DNA of 64,000 nt from Brucella pseudintermedia (GCF_008932435.1 NZ_WBWE01000014.1:1-64000), one strand, 5' to 3'; positions 16,686-26,599 are shown, counted from the stretch's first letter. Numbers and translations: made by a program. The notes: generated by a model from the letters alone, not told the origin.

Positions 16686-18416
16686 TTACTGTGTGAGAAC
16701 GGCGCGCTGGCAGAGGACCCCTGTGACCTGAACATCGGCTTGTCCGATCTTGACGCCGAGCAGATCCAGCACTCCGAAAAGCAGGCCATCCACCGTCGGC
16801 CCCAAAGGCGTGAGCAATGTGCCCAAAAGCTGGGTCAACCCACTCAGGGGTAGAGGCAAGGGCAAGAATCCGAGCAGGACAACCTCGAGATCGAGCCCCT
16901 TTACGAGCCCGACAAAAAGCGATCCGGCAAGTTGGTTGGTCCCCACGGTTTTGATCCGTTTGGCGGCAATATCGGCAGGCGTGAAGGTCACAATTTCCTG
17001 CTTGGGATTGCCGAGTGGCAATTCGACACGACCGCGAAGCTCGGCAATGTCCGCGACCAGCAATTTCACTGTGGCGATCGCTGTCTTCCTGACAACCGGC
17101 GTTTTGCTGAAATTCCTCATCAGGTCTATATCGGCATCGCCAAGATACACACCGGCCAGTCCCGGTTTGACGCCGAGTTTCACCGTGGCGCTTCCGGGGC
17201 CCTGCGGACAGCTTATGCTTTTCAGTTCGGCCTCGCCGCTCGCCACGTCGATGAAGATCGGCACGTGGACATTGGCCAGATAGGAAACAACCCCGTCATT
17301 GCCGACCTCAAGCGTCAGAAGCAGGCGTATCTGCGCGGTGCGCACCAGTGTGCCTGCTCCGCCTACGGTAAAGAACGGCGTTTTTTGCGCGGGTTCGCCA
17401 ACTGCGACATCCAGTTTGAATGCCACCACTCCCGGCAGTTTCAGCCCGGTGCCAAGTTGAAGCTGATGATTGCCTCCCAGTATCGCGGCCACTGAAATCA
17501 TTTGCAGGACATTGGCCGTGATATTGTAATTATTGGCCGATCCAAGCGATGCATCGGCGATCGATCCAAGCCCCAGCAATTCTCCCACCGGCAGTTTCGT
17601 GGCAAGGGCGCCTGCATTCTTGCCCAGAATACCGAGCGCCGCCTTGGCCGCCGGGTTGTTCGTCACCACTTCGGCCAGAACGGTCGCCAGCATGCCGACT
17701 GAAACATCCGTATTCAACAACTGGTCATAGGTTCCAGCCGTCAGCCCCACTTTCGGAGCAAGCTTGTCCAGAAAGCCGAGCAGGTTGACGTCGGTAGCAG
17801 CTAGGGCGTTGTAATCAGCAAGCTTCAGGTTGAGAGAGGTTCCCAGAAGCCCCCCCAGAAGGTCATTCAGCACGCTCTGGTCGGTGTTCAGGCTCAACAA
17901 TCGCGAACCGATCGAAAATGCCGCTTCCGCCTTCGTCGCGGCCATGCCGGTTGCGCCAAGCGCGGGCCGGTCGATGAAGGACTGGCCGAAATAGAGATTG
18001 CCGGGGCGTGCCAGCCGGACACGAACCGCGTCCGGGTTTGCACCGCCCGCCACGAAACGGTTTTCCACCGCACGGTTCTTGTCGGGAAGATAATTGCCCT
18101 TCTCCACCCAGACCCGCGTTTTGTCGTCGGTCTTTCCATTGACGACTGACGGGTCGTAGCTGCCGCTCATCAGCACCGGATCGACGCCGTTTGCCCGCAA
18201 TTGCCGCAGCACCGCATCATCGGCCTGCGAAAGAGAGGAAGCACCGGCGACGGCTGCAAGATCGGCCATGTTCTGCAACTGGCGCCGCTCCAGAAACAGC
18301 GAACTCGTGTCCACGCAAAATGCAGCCACCGCCAAAAACAGCGGAGAGACCAGCGCCGCCATCGTCGCCAGATTGCCCCCCCGCGCCCGCAGGAAACGCG
18401 ATACAAAACCCCGCAT
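16686..18416 (-). CDS. TadG-like pilus assembly protein
   Basis: A 576-residue protein with an N-terminal membrane anchor (NLATMAALVSPLFLAVAAFCVD, about residues 15-38) followed by the QLQNMADLAAVAGA segment typical of TadE/TadG-type Flp pilus proteins. The remainder would be periplasmic. It contains a long region rich in L, G and A around residues 180-300. It follows the TadE-like gene by 21 bases. No other tad genes (ATPase, secretin, prepilin peptidase) are near, so it may be an orphan pair or act with a tad cluster elsewhere. Confidence 0.75.
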   Translation of the reverse strand: MRGFVSRFLRARGGNLATMAALVSPLFLAVAAFCVDTSSLFLERRQLQNMADLAAVAGASSLSQADDAVLRQLRANGVDPVLMSGSYDPSVVNGKTDDKTRVWVEKGNYLPDKNRAVENRFVAGGANPDAVRVRLARPGNLYFGQSFIDRPALGATGMAATKAEAAFSIGSRLLSLNTDQSVLNDLLGGLLGTSLNLKLADYNALAATDVNLLGFLDKLAPKVGLTAGTYDQLLNTDVSVGMLATVLAEVVTNNPAAKAALGILGKNAGALATKLPVGELLGLGSIADASLGSANNYNITANVLQMISVAAILGGNHQLQLGTGLKLPGVVAFKLDVAVGEPAQKTPFFTVGGAGTLVRTAQIRLLLTLEVGNDGVVSYLANVHVPIFIDVASGEAELKSISCPQGPGSATVKLGVKPGLAGVYLGDADIDLMRNFSKTPVVRKTAIATVKLLVADIAELRGRVELPLGNPKQEIVTFTPADIAAKRIKTVGTNQLAGSLFVGLVKGLDLEVVLLGFLPLPLPLSGLTQLLGTLLTPLGPTVDGLLFGVLDLLGVKIGQADVQVTGVLCQRAVLTQ

Positions 18417-18437
18417 GACTTATCCCCCCAACCCGTC

Positions 18438-18923
18438 TCAGATTCCGCCGAGCCTGATTGTCGATGCCCTTGTAATGGTCGTGTCCGGAAGCGGCAGGCC
18501 CGTCATCAGGTTCCAGATCGGCAGGTTTTCCGCATCGTACTGGATCGTCACGGTGAACTGGTTCGGGTCCGACTGGGCATTGTCCACACTCACCTGCATC
18601 TTTTCAGGATCGATCAGCGAATATTTCGCCGCGTTTTTCCGGATATAGCTGGTCGCCAGCGCGAGCCGCTCCGGCGGATCGATGCCGGCCAATGCCGTCC
18701 GCGTTGCATCAGCCGCAAGCTGCTGCACGGCGTTCGCCACGCCCAGATAGAGGCCGAATGCAATCATGCCCATCAATATCAGAAGAAAAACCGGCGCCAA
18801 TATTGCAAACTCGACTGCCGCCGTACCGCTTTTATTTCGATTTAAAAAGAACAATAACGGTATTCTTCGAAACCTGTTCGTTACGAATGAAAACCTTCTC
18901 CGCCCCATAATAAGGTAAGCCAT
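18438..18923 (-). CDS. TadE-like pilus assembly protein
   Basis: A 161-residue protein with the TadE signature near residue 32: GTAAVEFAILAPVFLLILMGMIAFG, a prepilin-like hydrophobic segment with the conserved glutamate. The rest is likely periplasmic. I place the start at 18923 because GGGAGG lies 4-5 bases upstream; the longest frame would begin at 18980. It is the first gene of a two-gene unit with the TadG-like gene. The partner machinery is not in the window. Confidence 0.78.
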   Translation of the reverse strand: MAYLIMGRRRFSFVTNRFRRIPLLFFLNRNKSGTAAVEFAILAPVFLLILMGMIAFGLYLGVANAVQQLAADATRTALAGIDPPERLALATSYIRKNAAKYSLIDPEKMQVSVDNAQSDPNQFTVTIQYDAENLPIWNLMTGLPLPDTTITRASTIRLGGI

Positions 18924-19390
18924 TTGCCCTCCCGTCCAAGAGCATTGAAACCTTATTCCCATGCCATTTCCAAGCAACATGCATCATGCATGCGCCGACC
19001 ATCCGCCTTTGCGGACAGATCACGTTCCGAATTTCTATTTCTACTTTCAGATTGTGCTTTCCCAGCCTAATTTAACCGGTAGATAATTTACGAACACTTA
19101 ATTCGACTAATAATATGTATTCACCCAATAAAACTGAAAAGAATAACCGCAAGTTGTATCTTCAAGACGGTTTTTCTTCACTTCATCACTTGCAACAGAG
19201 GCAATTGCCGACGGTGCGCGCGAACCGCCAGCCATTGTGACAACGGCAATTATTGCATGACAAATAATTAAGATGAAATCCTGAGCGGGGAAGCATAGAT
19301 ATCCGGATGCAACGTGCCATCCAAGCGCGCCCTGTCCCGCTTTGGTTGCATGGGGCAAAAATTTATGCGGGACACAGTGATGAACTTCCA
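18924..19390. other. AT-rich intergenic region between tadE-like and macA genes
   Basis: About 380-470 bases without a supported gene, clearly more AT-rich than the flanks. It must hold the promoters of the two divergent units. I see a GCATGATGCATGC-like self-complementary cluster near 18976-18996 but no confident promoter. The open frame that runs into macA from 19307 has no family-like residues before about 19430. Confidence 0.5.
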
Positions 19391-20656
19391 ATGGCAGGCG
19401 GTTCTAAAAGTATTGAGGGCTTGACGGTGCTTACATCTTCCGATTCGTCCAGAACCCGGCAGCGCAAGGCACGCCGCTGGTGGCTTTGGCTTCCGGTCGC
19501 GGCAATCGCGGCGGGCGCGGGCTGGTATTTTTACGGCTCGGGCGAAGCGGGCGGCCAGAAGACCAACTATCTCGCCGAAACGGTCACGCGCGGCGACATC
19601 GAAAACGCCATCACCGCCGTCGGCACGCTGAGCGCCCTGCGCAGCATCAATGTCGGCGCGCAGGTTTCTGGCCAGCTGAAAAGCGTGAAGGTCGAGGTGG
19701 GCGATCAGGTCAAGCAGGGCCAGTTGATCGCGGAAATCGACCCGTCTCCCTTCGAGAAGAAAGTGGAAATCGCCAGCGCCCAGCTCGATAATCTCAAGGC
19801 GCAGCTTTTGAGCAAACAGGCGCAGCTCACGCTGAAAAAGGCCAATGCGGCGCGCCAGCGCTCGCTTCTGGCCACGCGCGGCGTATCGCAGTCCACCGTC
19901 GATCAGGCCGATGCGGACCTCGCCATGGCCGATGCCGACGTAAAGGCGCTCGGCGCGCAGATCCGCCAGCAGGAGGCCCAGCTTGCCAGCGACAAGGTCG
20001 ATCTCGGCTACACCAAGATTTACAGCCCCATGGAAGGCACGGTCGTCGATCAGGCCGCCAAGGAGGGCGAAACGCTGAATGCCGTGCAGAGCGCGCCGAC
20101 CATCGTCACCGTGGCCGATCTCAAGGTGATGACCGTGGAAGCGCAGGTTTCGGAGGCGGATATCGGCAGGCTGAAGCCCGGAATGCCGGTCTATTTCACC
20201 TTGCTCGGCCAGCCGGAAAAGCGTTTCACCGGCACGCTGCGTCAGATCAAGCCGACGCCCGCCACCGAGAACAATGTCGTTCTCTATTATGCCCTGTTCG
20301 ACGTTCCGAACCCGACCGGCGAACTGATGATCAATATGAGCACACAGGTCTATTTCATTCTCGACGAGGCAAAGGACGTGCTGATCGTCCCCTCCTCGGC
20401 GCTGAACTACAAGCGGGCCGACCAGAACCAAAAAGACCAGAACCGGAGAGGCAAGCCGCAGATTTCGGTGAAGGTCGTAAGCGACAATGGCGCGGTCACC
20501 GAACGCGAGGTTCAGATCGGCGTGCGCAATCGCGTGCAGACCGAGGTCAAAAGCGGCCTTGAGGAAGGCGACAAGGTCATCGTCACCAGCGCTTCCAGCG
20601 GTGCCGAAGCCGCCGCAGGGCAGCGCGGCCGCAGGCCCGGCATGCGCCTGTTCTGA
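19391..20656 (+). CDS. macA: MacA-type periplasmic adaptor of ABC efflux
   Basis: A membrane-fusion protein of about 421 residues linking an inner-membrane MacB-type ABC transporter to an outer-membrane channel. It has an N-terminal membrane anchor ([20 protein letters not shown]), a lipoyl/barrel half-motif [24 protein letters not shown], a long coiled-coil hairpin ([11 protein letters not shown] to [12 protein letters not shown]) and a beta-barrel with [10 protein letters not shown]. The start is uncertain: ATG 19391 is used, while GTG 19427 has a GAGG 8 bases upstream and may be the real one. Its TGA overlaps the macB ATG. Confidence 0.85.
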   Translation: MAGGSKSIEGLTVLTSSDSSRTRQRKARRWWLWLPVAAIAAGAGWYFYGSGEAGGQKTNYLAETVTRGDIENAITAVGTLSALRSINVGAQVSGQLKSVKVEVGDQVKQGQLIAEIDPSPFEKKVEIASAQLDNLKAQLLSKQAQLTLKKANAARQRSLLATRGVSQSTVDQADADLAMADADVKALGAQIRQQEAQLASDKVDLGYTKIYSPMEGTVVDQAAKEGETLNAVQSAPTIVTVADLKVMTVEAQVSEADIGRLKPGMPVYFTLLGQPEKRFTGTLRQIKPTPATENNVVLYYALFDVPNPTGELMINMSTQVYFILDEAKDVLIVPSSALNYKRADQNQKDQNRRGKPQISVKVVSDNGAVTEREVQIGVRNRVQTEVKSGLEEGDKVIVTSASSGAEAAAGQRGRRPGMRLF

Positions 20657-22626
20657 TGAGCCGCCCCATGACCGACAATCTCAAGTCCGGCACGCCGCTC
20701 ATAAGACTGGATGATATCCGCAAGACCTATCACAATGGCGATCTCGCCGTTGAGGTGCTGCACGGCATCACGCTCGACATTCAGGCTGGCGAATTCGTCG
20801 CGATCATGGGCGCGTCCGGCTCCGGCAAATCGACGCTGATGAACATTCTGGGCTGTCTCGACAGCCCGAGCGGCGGGCAATATCTGCTCGATGGCGAGGA
20901 CGTGTCGACACTGGATGCCGATGCGCTTGCAGCATTGCGCCGCCGCACTTTCGGCTTCGTCTTCCAGAGCTACAACCTCATCTCGACCTCGACGGCTCAG
21001 GAAAACGTCGAGGTTCCGGCAATTTATGCGGGCCTGCCCGCATCGGAACGCCATGCGCGCGCCGCCGAACTGCTCAACCAGCTGAAGCTTGGCGATCGCC
21101 TGGACCATCGCCCCAACCAGCTTTCCGGCGGCCAGCAGCAGCGCGTTTCCATCGCCCGCGCGCTCATGAATGGCGGGCGCATCATCCTTGCCGATGAACC
21201 GACCGGCGCGCTCGACAGCCAGAGCGGCGAGGACGTGATGGAACTTTTGCGCTCCATGCACCAGCAGGGCCATACCGTCATTGTCATCACCCACGCCCGC
21301 GAGGTGGCCGAACGCGCCGACCGGCTGATCGAAATCCGCGACGGGCAGATTCTTTCCGACACTGTAAAGCGGGCCATACCCGATACGCAGGCTCCTCTCC
21401 GCCTCCGCCAGACGCTTGACGGCAGTTCCGCCCGCATCGCCGATGTTTCGGAAGCGGTGAAGATGGCTATGCGCGCGCTGAAGGCTAATATCTTCCGCAC
21501 CATCCTCACCTTGCTCGGCATCATCATCGGCGTCAGCTCGGTGGTGACGATGCTCGCCATCGGCACCGGCGCGCAAAACTCGATTCTCGACCGCATAAAT
21601 GCCATGGGCACCGATCTCATTCTGGTGCGTCCATCCATGGCCGGTTTCCGTGGAACAGGCTCGATAGCGACGCTGGTTCCCGAAGACGCCACCGCAATTC
21701 TGGAACTGCCGAACATCAAGACCGCCGTGCCGGAAGTCACCGGCACGGTGACGCTGCGGCGCGGCAATGTCGATTACCAGTCGCAGGCAAACGGCACCGT
21801 TCCCGCCTTTTCCGAAGCCAAGTCGTGGAAGGTGGCGACCGGCGATTTCATCAGCCAGAGCGATATGGACAATTATGCGCCTGTCGCAGTACTCGGCAAA
21901 ACCGTCGTCAACACCCTGTTCCCGGACGGCAGCAACCCGATCGGCCAGTATATCCTGATCCAGAAAATTCCGTTTCAGGTGATCGGGACGTTGGAGCCGA
22001 AGGGCGCAGGCTTTGGCGGTTCGGATCAGGACGATGTGGTTGTCGTGCCGCTTTCGACCGGCAATCTGCGGCTGTTCGGCCAGAAATATGTGCGCACCAT
22101 CACCGTACAGGTCAAGGATTCGGACCTCATCAACACAACGCAGGAACAGATTCAGGACCTGCTCGACCAGCGCCACAAGAAACAGGACACGATGATAACC
22201 AACATGTCCTCCATCCGCGAGGACGCGACGGCGATGGGCAACACGATGACGCTCTTCCTGGGGTCCGTGGCGGCAATCTCGCTTCTGGTCGGCGGCATCG
22301 GCGTGATGAACATCATGCTGGTAAGCGTGACCGAGCGCACCCGCGAGATCGGCGTGCGCATGGCGACAGGCGCAAGGCGGCGCGATATATTGCTGCAATT
22401 CATCACCGAGGCGCTGACCGTTTCGGCCATTGGCGGTGCCTTCGGCGTCGTGATCGGGCTCGGCGCTGCGGCCATCGCGGGCTGGGCCGGTCTTTCGGTC
22501 GGCTATAGCGTCGGGCCGGTCATGCTGGCCTTCGCCTGCGCTTTCGCCACCGGCCTGATCTTCGGCTTCCTGCCGGCGCGCAAGGCTTCCCGCCTGCTCC
22601 CCGCTGTGGCACTGTCGTCGGAATAG
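20656..22626 (+). CDS. macB: MacB-type ABC efflux ATPase/permease
   Basis: A 656-residue fusion of an ABC ATPase and an FtsX-like permease. The ATPase has Walker [10 protein letters not shown] at 52-60, signature LSGGQQQR, and Walker [13 protein letters not shown]. The permease has one membrane segment near residue 275, a large periplasmic domain, and three C-terminal segments ([21 protein letters not shown] and following). MacAB pumps export macrolides, peptides, lipoproteins or siderophores; the substrate here is unknown. It is translationally coupled to macA (ATGA overlap). No outer-membrane TolC gene is adjacent. Confidence 0.92.
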   Translation: MSRPMTDNLKSGTPLIRLDDIRKTYHNGDLAVEVLHGITLDIQAGEFVAIMGASGSGKSTLMNILGCLDSPSGGQYLLDGEDVSTLDADALAALRRRTFGFVFQSYNLISTSTAQENVEVPAIYAGLPASERHARAAELLNQLKLGDRLDHRPNQLSGGQQQRVSIARALMNGGRIILADEPTGALDSQSGEDVMELLRSMHQQGHTVIVITHAREVAERADRLIEIRDGQILSDTVKRAIPDTQAPLRLRQTLDGSSARIADVSEAVKMAMRALKANIFRTILTLLGIIIGVSSVVTMLAIGTGAQNSILDRINAMGTDLILVRPSMAGFRGTGSIATLVPEDATAILELPNIKTAVPEVTGTVTLRRGNVDYQSQANGTVPAFSEAKSWKVATGDFISQSDMDNYAPVAVLGKTVVNTLFPDGSNPIGQYILIQKIPFQVIGTLEPKGAGFGGSDQDDVVVVPLSTGNLRLFGQKYVRTITVQVKDSDLINTTQEQIQDLLDQRHKKQDTMITNMSSIREDATAMGNTMTLFLGSVAAISLLVGGIGVMNIMLVSVTERTREIGVRMATGARRRDILLQFITEALTVSAIGGAFGVVIGLGAAAIAGWAGLSVGYSVGPVMLAFACAFATGLIFGFLPARKASRLLPAVALSSE

Positions 22627-22654
22627 AGTATTTTCGAGCCAAGGCTGTGCGCTG

Positions 22655-23425
22655 ATGATTCTTCCCAAGCGGGCCCTGTTCGCTGCCGTCCTGATGTTTG
22701 CCGCGATTGCTGCCCTGACGCAGCCGGGCCGCGCTGAAAGCCGCAACCGCGAAACCTATGAAAACACGGACTATATCATCTGCGAGGCAAAGGCGGATGG
22801 CTTGCACCTGTTCTGGAAGAATGCGGATGGCGAGCCCTATCGCAATTTTTCAAAACTGGCCGATGCTGCCGCGAGCCGGGGCAAAACCCTGCTTTTCGCG
22901 CTCAATGCCGGAATGTATCAGCCTGATTTCGCGCCAATGGGCCTTTATGTCGAAGATGGCCGCGAGCTTCGCCCCGCAAGCAAGGCCACACCGCCGCGCG
23001 GTTCCGGCCCTGTGCCGAACTTCTACAAGAAGCCGAACGGCATCTTCTATGTCGGCGACAAGGGCGCTGGAATCCTGCCGACAGACCGTTTCATGAAACA
23101 GGGAATGAAGCCGCGACTGGCAACCCAGTCCGGCCCGATGCTGGTCATCGGCAATCGGATCAATCCGATTTTTATCCTTGGCTCAACCGACAGGACGCGA
23201 CGCAGCGGCGTCGGCGTTTGTGACGGTGGCGCGATCCGCTTCGCGGTCTGCGAGGATGCGGTCAATTTCCACGACTTCGCAAAACTGTTTCGAGACCATC
23301 TTGAATGCCCGAACGCGCTGTTTCTGGATGGCGGCGGCGGCGCAGGCATTTACGTCCCGGCACTGGAGCGAAACGATATATCCTGGCATGGAGGTTATGG
23401 CCCGATGTTCGGATTTGTGGAGTAA
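22655..23425 (+). CDS. exported DUF2233 / phosphodiester glycosidase-like protein
   Basis: A 256-residue protein with a signal peptide (residues 1 to about 27, ending GRA) and a NAGPA/DUF2233-type domain: LLFALNAGMYQPDFAPMGLYVEDG near residue 81, KPNGIFYVGDKGAG, TQSGPMLV, and a C-terminal FLDGGGGAGIY. Relatives include the uncovering enzyme of mannose-6-phosphate and bacterial phosphodiester glycosidases. The substrate here is unknown. It lies 28 bases after macB and probably shares its transcript. Confidence 0.78.
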   Translation: MILPKRALFAAVLMFAAIAALTQPGRAESRNRETYENTDYIICEAKADGLHLFWKNADGEPYRNFSKLADAAASRGKTLLFALNAGMYQPDFAPMGLYVEDGRELRPASKATPPRGSGPVPNFYKKPNGIFYVGDKGAGILPTDRFMKQGMKPRLATQSGPMLVIGNRINPIFILGSTDRTRRSGVGVCDGGAIRFAVCEDAVNFHDFAKLFRDHLECPNALFLDGGGGAGIYVPALERNDISWHGGYGPMFGFVE

Positions 23426-23438
23426 TCGCTGACAACGA

Positions 23439-23464
23439 AAAGGCCGGCTTCGGGACCGGCCTTT
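23439..23464. terminator. shared terminator between the DUF2233 and tonB genes
   Basis: AAAGGCCGG (23439-23447) and CCGGCCTTT (23456-23464) form a 9-base stem between convergent genes. Confidence 0.7.
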
Positions 23465-23476
23465 CAAATCGTATTC

Positions 23477-24448
23477 CTACTTGAACAGCAGCGGCAAGGT
23501 GATCGGCATACGCGCCTTGGCAATGGCTGCTGGCGGAGCAGGCACCGGCGAAGCCCGACGTGCCGCTTCCAGTGCAAGCTGGTCCACATCTGGATTGCCC
23601 GACGAACCGGCCAGACGAGCCGAAAGCACATTGCCCGAAGGATCAATCACGAAAGTAACCTGAACAAGTCCCTTGGCATTCCGCGATTTGCGCTGCAGGA
23701 AACGCACATTGCGCGCCATATGGGACTGGAGTTTCGATGTCCATTTGGCGGAACTGACACCGGCGGATGCAGAGTTTTCGCCTCTGCGATTGGCTGCGGC
23801 TCGCGCGCCGTTGTCAGCATCCATTCGCGGTGCAGCGGCCTGACGGGTTTCGGGCGCTTTTTCAGCCTTCTTTGGCTTGGGCTTTTCGGTCTTGGGCTGC
23901 TTCGGCTTTTCCGGCTTTGGCTTCTCGACCTTTTTTGGTTCCGGCTTCGGCTCCGGCTTGGGTTCTGGTTTCACTTCCGGCTTTTCAACCGGCAGCGGAA
24001 CAGCAACTTCGGGCTTTTCGGCCTCGACCACATCGGGAACCACTTCTTCCGGTTCCTGAACGGCCTGTGGTTCTGGCGCTGGTTCGGGCGGCGTTACCTC
24101 TCTCGGTTCGGGCGGTGTCGGCTCCTCCTGCTGGGGTTCCGGTTGCGGGGCGGGTTCCGCCTGTTCCTGCGGCGCTTCAGCCGTTTCCGGCTGGGCTTCC
24201 TCGGCAACCTGCTCTTCCATCGGCGCTTCCGGCTCCGGCGCAAGTTCCACCACCATGGCGGCAACCTGCGTGCCGTCTGGCTGGTCTTCCTCCTGTGCCA
24301 TGTGGATGGCATAGGCACCGGCGGCATGAACGGTCAGAACAAGAATGCCCGCGCCGAGCCAGCGCCCCGCATCATGCCAGAAGGAATGATGGTGAACGTC
24401 GGCTGAAGCCACCTTTATCGGGGGATGCTCGGGCGGGAGTGCATTCAT
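23477..24448 (-). CDS. tonB: TonB energy-transducing protein
   Basis: A 323-residue TonB. It has an N-terminal anchor (about residues 31-50), then a long Pro/Glu/Lys-rich spacer (about 55-210) made of EP and KP repeats that spans the periplasm. The C-terminal domain (about 235-323) contains VQVTFVIDPSGNVLSARL and a final PLLFK. It transmits ExbBD-derived energy to outer-membrane siderophore and haem receptors. Its first 4 bases overlap the end of exbD. The spacer is repetitive and may vary in length between strains. Confidence 0.9.
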   Translation of the reverse strand: MNALPPEHPPIKVASADVHHHSFWHDAGRWLGAGILVLTVHAAGAYAIHMAQEEDQPDGTQVAAMVVELAPEPEAPMEEQVAEEAQPETAEAPQEQAEPAPQPEPQQEEPTPPEPREVTPPEPAPEPQAVQEPEEVVPDVVEAEKPEVAVPLPVEKPEVKPEPKPEPKPEPKKVEKPKPEKPKQPKTEKPKPKKAEKAPETRQAAAPRMDADNGARAAANRRGENSASAGVSSAKWTSKLQSHMARNVRFLQRKSRNAKGLVQVTFVIDPSGNVLSARLAGSSGNPDVDQLALEAARRASPVPAPPAAIAKARMPITLPLLFK

Positions 24449-24957
24449 TGCGCGGCTCCCTGCGGTGCCGGTGTGGGGGTGGGAGATGTGGAAGATGCGG
24501 GGGCCGCAGCCGCCGGAGCGGTCCCGGTGGCGTTTGCGCCGACGGTTTCAAGCCCCACCAGCGCGATCTTCAGATAGCCCGCTTCACGCAGGAGATTCAT
24601 CACCCGCATCAGCTCGCCATAGCCGACATTCTTGTCGGCACGCAGGAAGATGCGCGCTTCCTTGTTCTTCTCCGACAGGACGTCCAGCGCCCCGCCGAGG
24701 CGCTCGCGGTCCACCACATCGTTGCCGACGCTGACGCTGAGATCTTCCTTCAGCGTCACATAAAGCGGCTTGTCGGGACGCGGCGCGGGCGCTGCCGTCG
24801 ATGCAGGCAGGTCCACCTTCACGTCAACCGTCGCCAGCGGGGCCGCCACCATGAAAATGATGAGCAGAACCAGCATGACGTCGATGAACGGTGTCACATT
24901 GATCTCGTGATTGAGCTCGAGATCGTCTCCGCCGCCTTCGCGAACTTTACCAGCCAT
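24445..24957 (-). CDS. exbD: ExbD biopolymer transport protein
   Basis: A 170-residue ExbD/TolR family protein. A single membrane helix follows INVTPFIDVMLVLLIIFMV (residues 18-36), with the conserved proton-relay aspartate in FIDVM. A periplasmic domain includes IFLRADKNVGYGELMRVM. A C-terminal Ala/Pro/Thr-rich tail of about 30 residues is longer than in E. coli ExbD. The gene sits between exbB (5 bases apart) and tonB (4-base overlap), a compact energising operon. Confidence 0.92.
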   Translation of the reverse strand: MAGKVREGGGDDLELNHEINVTPFIDVMLVLLIIFMVAAPLATVDVKVDLPASTAAPAPRPDKPLYVTLKEDLSVSVGNDVVDRERLGGALDVLSEKNKEARIFLRADKNVGYGELMRVMNLLREAGYLKIALVGLETVGANATGTAPAAAAPASSTSPTPTPAPQGAAQ

Positions 24958-24962
24958 GGCGC

Positions 24963-25928
24963 CTACTCCGCTGCGTGCAGCGTCCCTTCACGCACACCCG
25001 CCGTTCTGAAGTCGAGGTCGCGGCTGACAAGGCGCTCGACGCCTGCCGAAGCATCGGCCAGCAGCGCACGGTAGCCGGTGATGGAACGGGCGAACACGTT
25101 ATAGATCACCACGGCGGGAATAGCCGCGACGAGGCCGATAGCCGTTGCAAGCAGGGCCTCGGCAATACCCGGAGCCACGACAGCGAGGTTGGTCGTCTGG
25201 GCCTGGCTGATATTGATGAACGAGTTCATGATGCCCCAGACCGTCCCGAACAGGCCGACAAACGGCGCGACCGAACCGATGGTGGCAAGAATGCCGGTAC
25301 CTTTGGACAGGCGGCGTCCCGCCTTGGCTTCGATGCGCGACAGGCGCGAGGAAACGCGTTCCTTGAGGCCCTCGCCGCCCGCGCGGGCAAGCGCCGGGCC
25401 GGAAAGCCGGACTTCATCTTCCGCGGCGCGGACCAGAACCGCACCCGGTCCCTTGGCATCTTCCAGCGCACGGGCGGCTTCGGCAAGCGTCGCCGAATGG
25501 CCGATGATTTTCAATGCCTTGCGGGCACGGCTGCGCGCTCCGGCCAGTTCGAGCGACTTGGCGACCCAGACCGTCCAGGTGGCAAGCGAAGCCAGCGCCA
25601 GACCGATCATAACCGCTTTCACCACCCAGTCTGCCGCCATGAACATGCCCCATGGCGACAGGTCATGCGGAAGGATCAAGCCATTTTCGCTTTCGACTGG
25701 CGCCGCGGCAGGCGCAGCCGTCTGGGTCTGGACCAGTTCAGGTGAAGGCGACGCAGCCGGGGCGGCGGCAGGAGCCGGATTAGCCGGGGCGGGACTGGAA
25801 GGCGCTTCCACGGCAGGGGCCGCCGGGGCATTCGTTGAAGGGTTCTCCTGCGCCAAAGCAGAAGCCGCACCCAGCAAGCCGATGACCATAGCCGCAGCCA
25901 TGAAGCCTTTTCGCCAGAAACCAGTCAT
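24963..25928 (-). CDS. exbB: ExbB proton-channel subunit with N-terminal extension
   Basis: A 321-residue protein whose C-terminal two thirds match ExbB/Tol[26 protein letters not shown], then the pore helices [28 protein letters not shown] and [24 protein letters not shown]. The N terminus carries a signal-like segment (residues 1-27, ending ALAQ) and an Ala/Pro-rich stretch to about residue 85, which E. coli ExbB lacks but rhizobial ExbB proteins often have. The start at 25928 has AAAAGG 8 bases upstream; the longest frame to 26126 is not credible. First gene of exbB-exbD-tonB. Confidence 0.9.
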   Translation of the reverse strand: MTGFWRKGFMAAAMVIGLLGAASALAQENPSTNAPAAPAVEAPSSPAPANPAPAAAPAASPSPELVQTQTAAPAAAPVESENGLILPHDLSPWGMFMAADWVVKAVMIGLALASLATWTVWVAKSLELAGARSRARKALKIIGHSATLAEAARALEDAKGPGAVLVRAAEDEVRLSGPALARAGGEGLKERVSSRLSRIEAKAGRRLSKGTGILATIGSVAPFVGLFGTVWGIMNSFINISQAQTTNLAVVAPGIAEALLATAIGLVAAIPAVVIYNVFARSITGYRALLADASAGVERLVSRDLDFRTAGVREGTLHAAE

Positions 25929-26026
25929 TTTGTTCGCCTTTTGATTGTTCAAATCCGCGCGCACATGACCAAACTCATGCAGGCCGTCGCGCCGCCTGTT
26001 GGGCTTCTTCTTAACTCCCAATAATA

Positions 26027-26042
26027 TGATGACGCAAGTCAT
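26027..26042 (-). promoter_or_regulatory. candidate iron-regulator dyad upstream of exbB
   Basis: ATGAC-N4-GTCAT (26029-26042) is a perfect dyad about 100 bases before exbB. It also contains TGA-N9-TCA (26027-26041), the form of the iron-responsive operator bound by RirA in rhizobia. The motif is short, so chance is possible. Iron control of exbB-exbD-tonB would be expected. Confidence 0.35.
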
Positions 26043-26247
26043 GTTTTGATATTGAAGGCATTTTCGTCCTGCAAAATTGGGATACGGCAAGATTTTTCGA
26101 CTCGTGCCTTTTTGCCAGTTGCACATTCACGCCAAATCAGCCCTGATAGGATGACCGAAACGCTTCGGGATTGGTTTTAAAAACAAATTCCGGCGCGCGG
26201 GAGGGACATGCAGTTCCGCGCGAAGCGGAATTCTGGAGGACATGCCA

Positions 26248-26406
26248 ATGATGCTCAAGGATATCCAGACGCTTGAACATGCGGCGCGCACCGCCATGGC
26301 AGGAAATGACGATCCGCTGCCGGTGCAGCCGCGCTCGCTAAAACCGGCACATGTCGGCCTGGCTGTCATCATGCTGGCTGGTGCGGCCTATTTATTGCTC
26401 GCCTGA
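26248..26406 (+). CDS. 52-residue single-pass membrane protein
   Basis: A small open frame from ATG 26248 to TGA 26406. It has GGAGGA 8 bases upstream and two weaker alternative ATGs (26242, 26251). The product is a polar N-terminal half (MMLKDIQTLEHAARTAMAG) followed by one hydrophobic helix (VGLAVIMLAGAAYLLLA) at the C terminus. I do not recognise a family. The good ribosome site, isolated position between divergent exbB and the PRC-barrel gene, and sensible composition suggest a real small membrane protein. Confidence 0.55.
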   Translation: MMLKDIQTLEHAARTAMAGNDDPLPVQPRSLKPAHVGLAVIMLAGAAYLLLA

Positions 26407-26507
26407 ATAAGGCAAAATATCAATCAAAGGTTGCTGTCGCCACATTTTTGCCATGAAAAAGACGGCAGATTCATAATTTTGACGCTCGAATAACACGGAA
26501 TTTGAGC

Positions 26508-26532
26508 GGAACTGAAAGCGTTTCCCCTCGTT
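26508..26532 (+). promoter_or_regulatory. EcfG (RpoE1) promoter of the PRC-barrel gene
   Basis: GGAAC (26508-26512), 16 bases, CGTT (26529-26532) exactly match the alphaproteobacterial general-stress sigma consensus GGAAC-N16/17-CGTT. The site lies 68 bases before the start codon. The sigma factor is encoded in this window (32766-33338). Confidence 0.7.
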
Positions 26533-26599
26533 TTTTCTCCTGTTGACGGCGAGATTGGCTCTCGCCTTCGGTTTGCCTTAATTACCGACAGGAGTTTTC

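Noticed and set aside
20512-22746. 744-residue minus-strand open frame opposite macB
   Set aside because: Antisense to MacB with all ABC motifs in the other strand.
23877-24331. repetitive Pro/Glu/Lys region of tonB considered as a tandem repeat locus
   Set aside because: It is the ordinary TonB spacer; no exact DNA-level unit repeats were found.
23767-25074. 435-residue plus-strand open frame opposite tonB and exbD
   Set aside because: Antisense shadow of the low-complexity Pro/Glu/Lys region of tonB.
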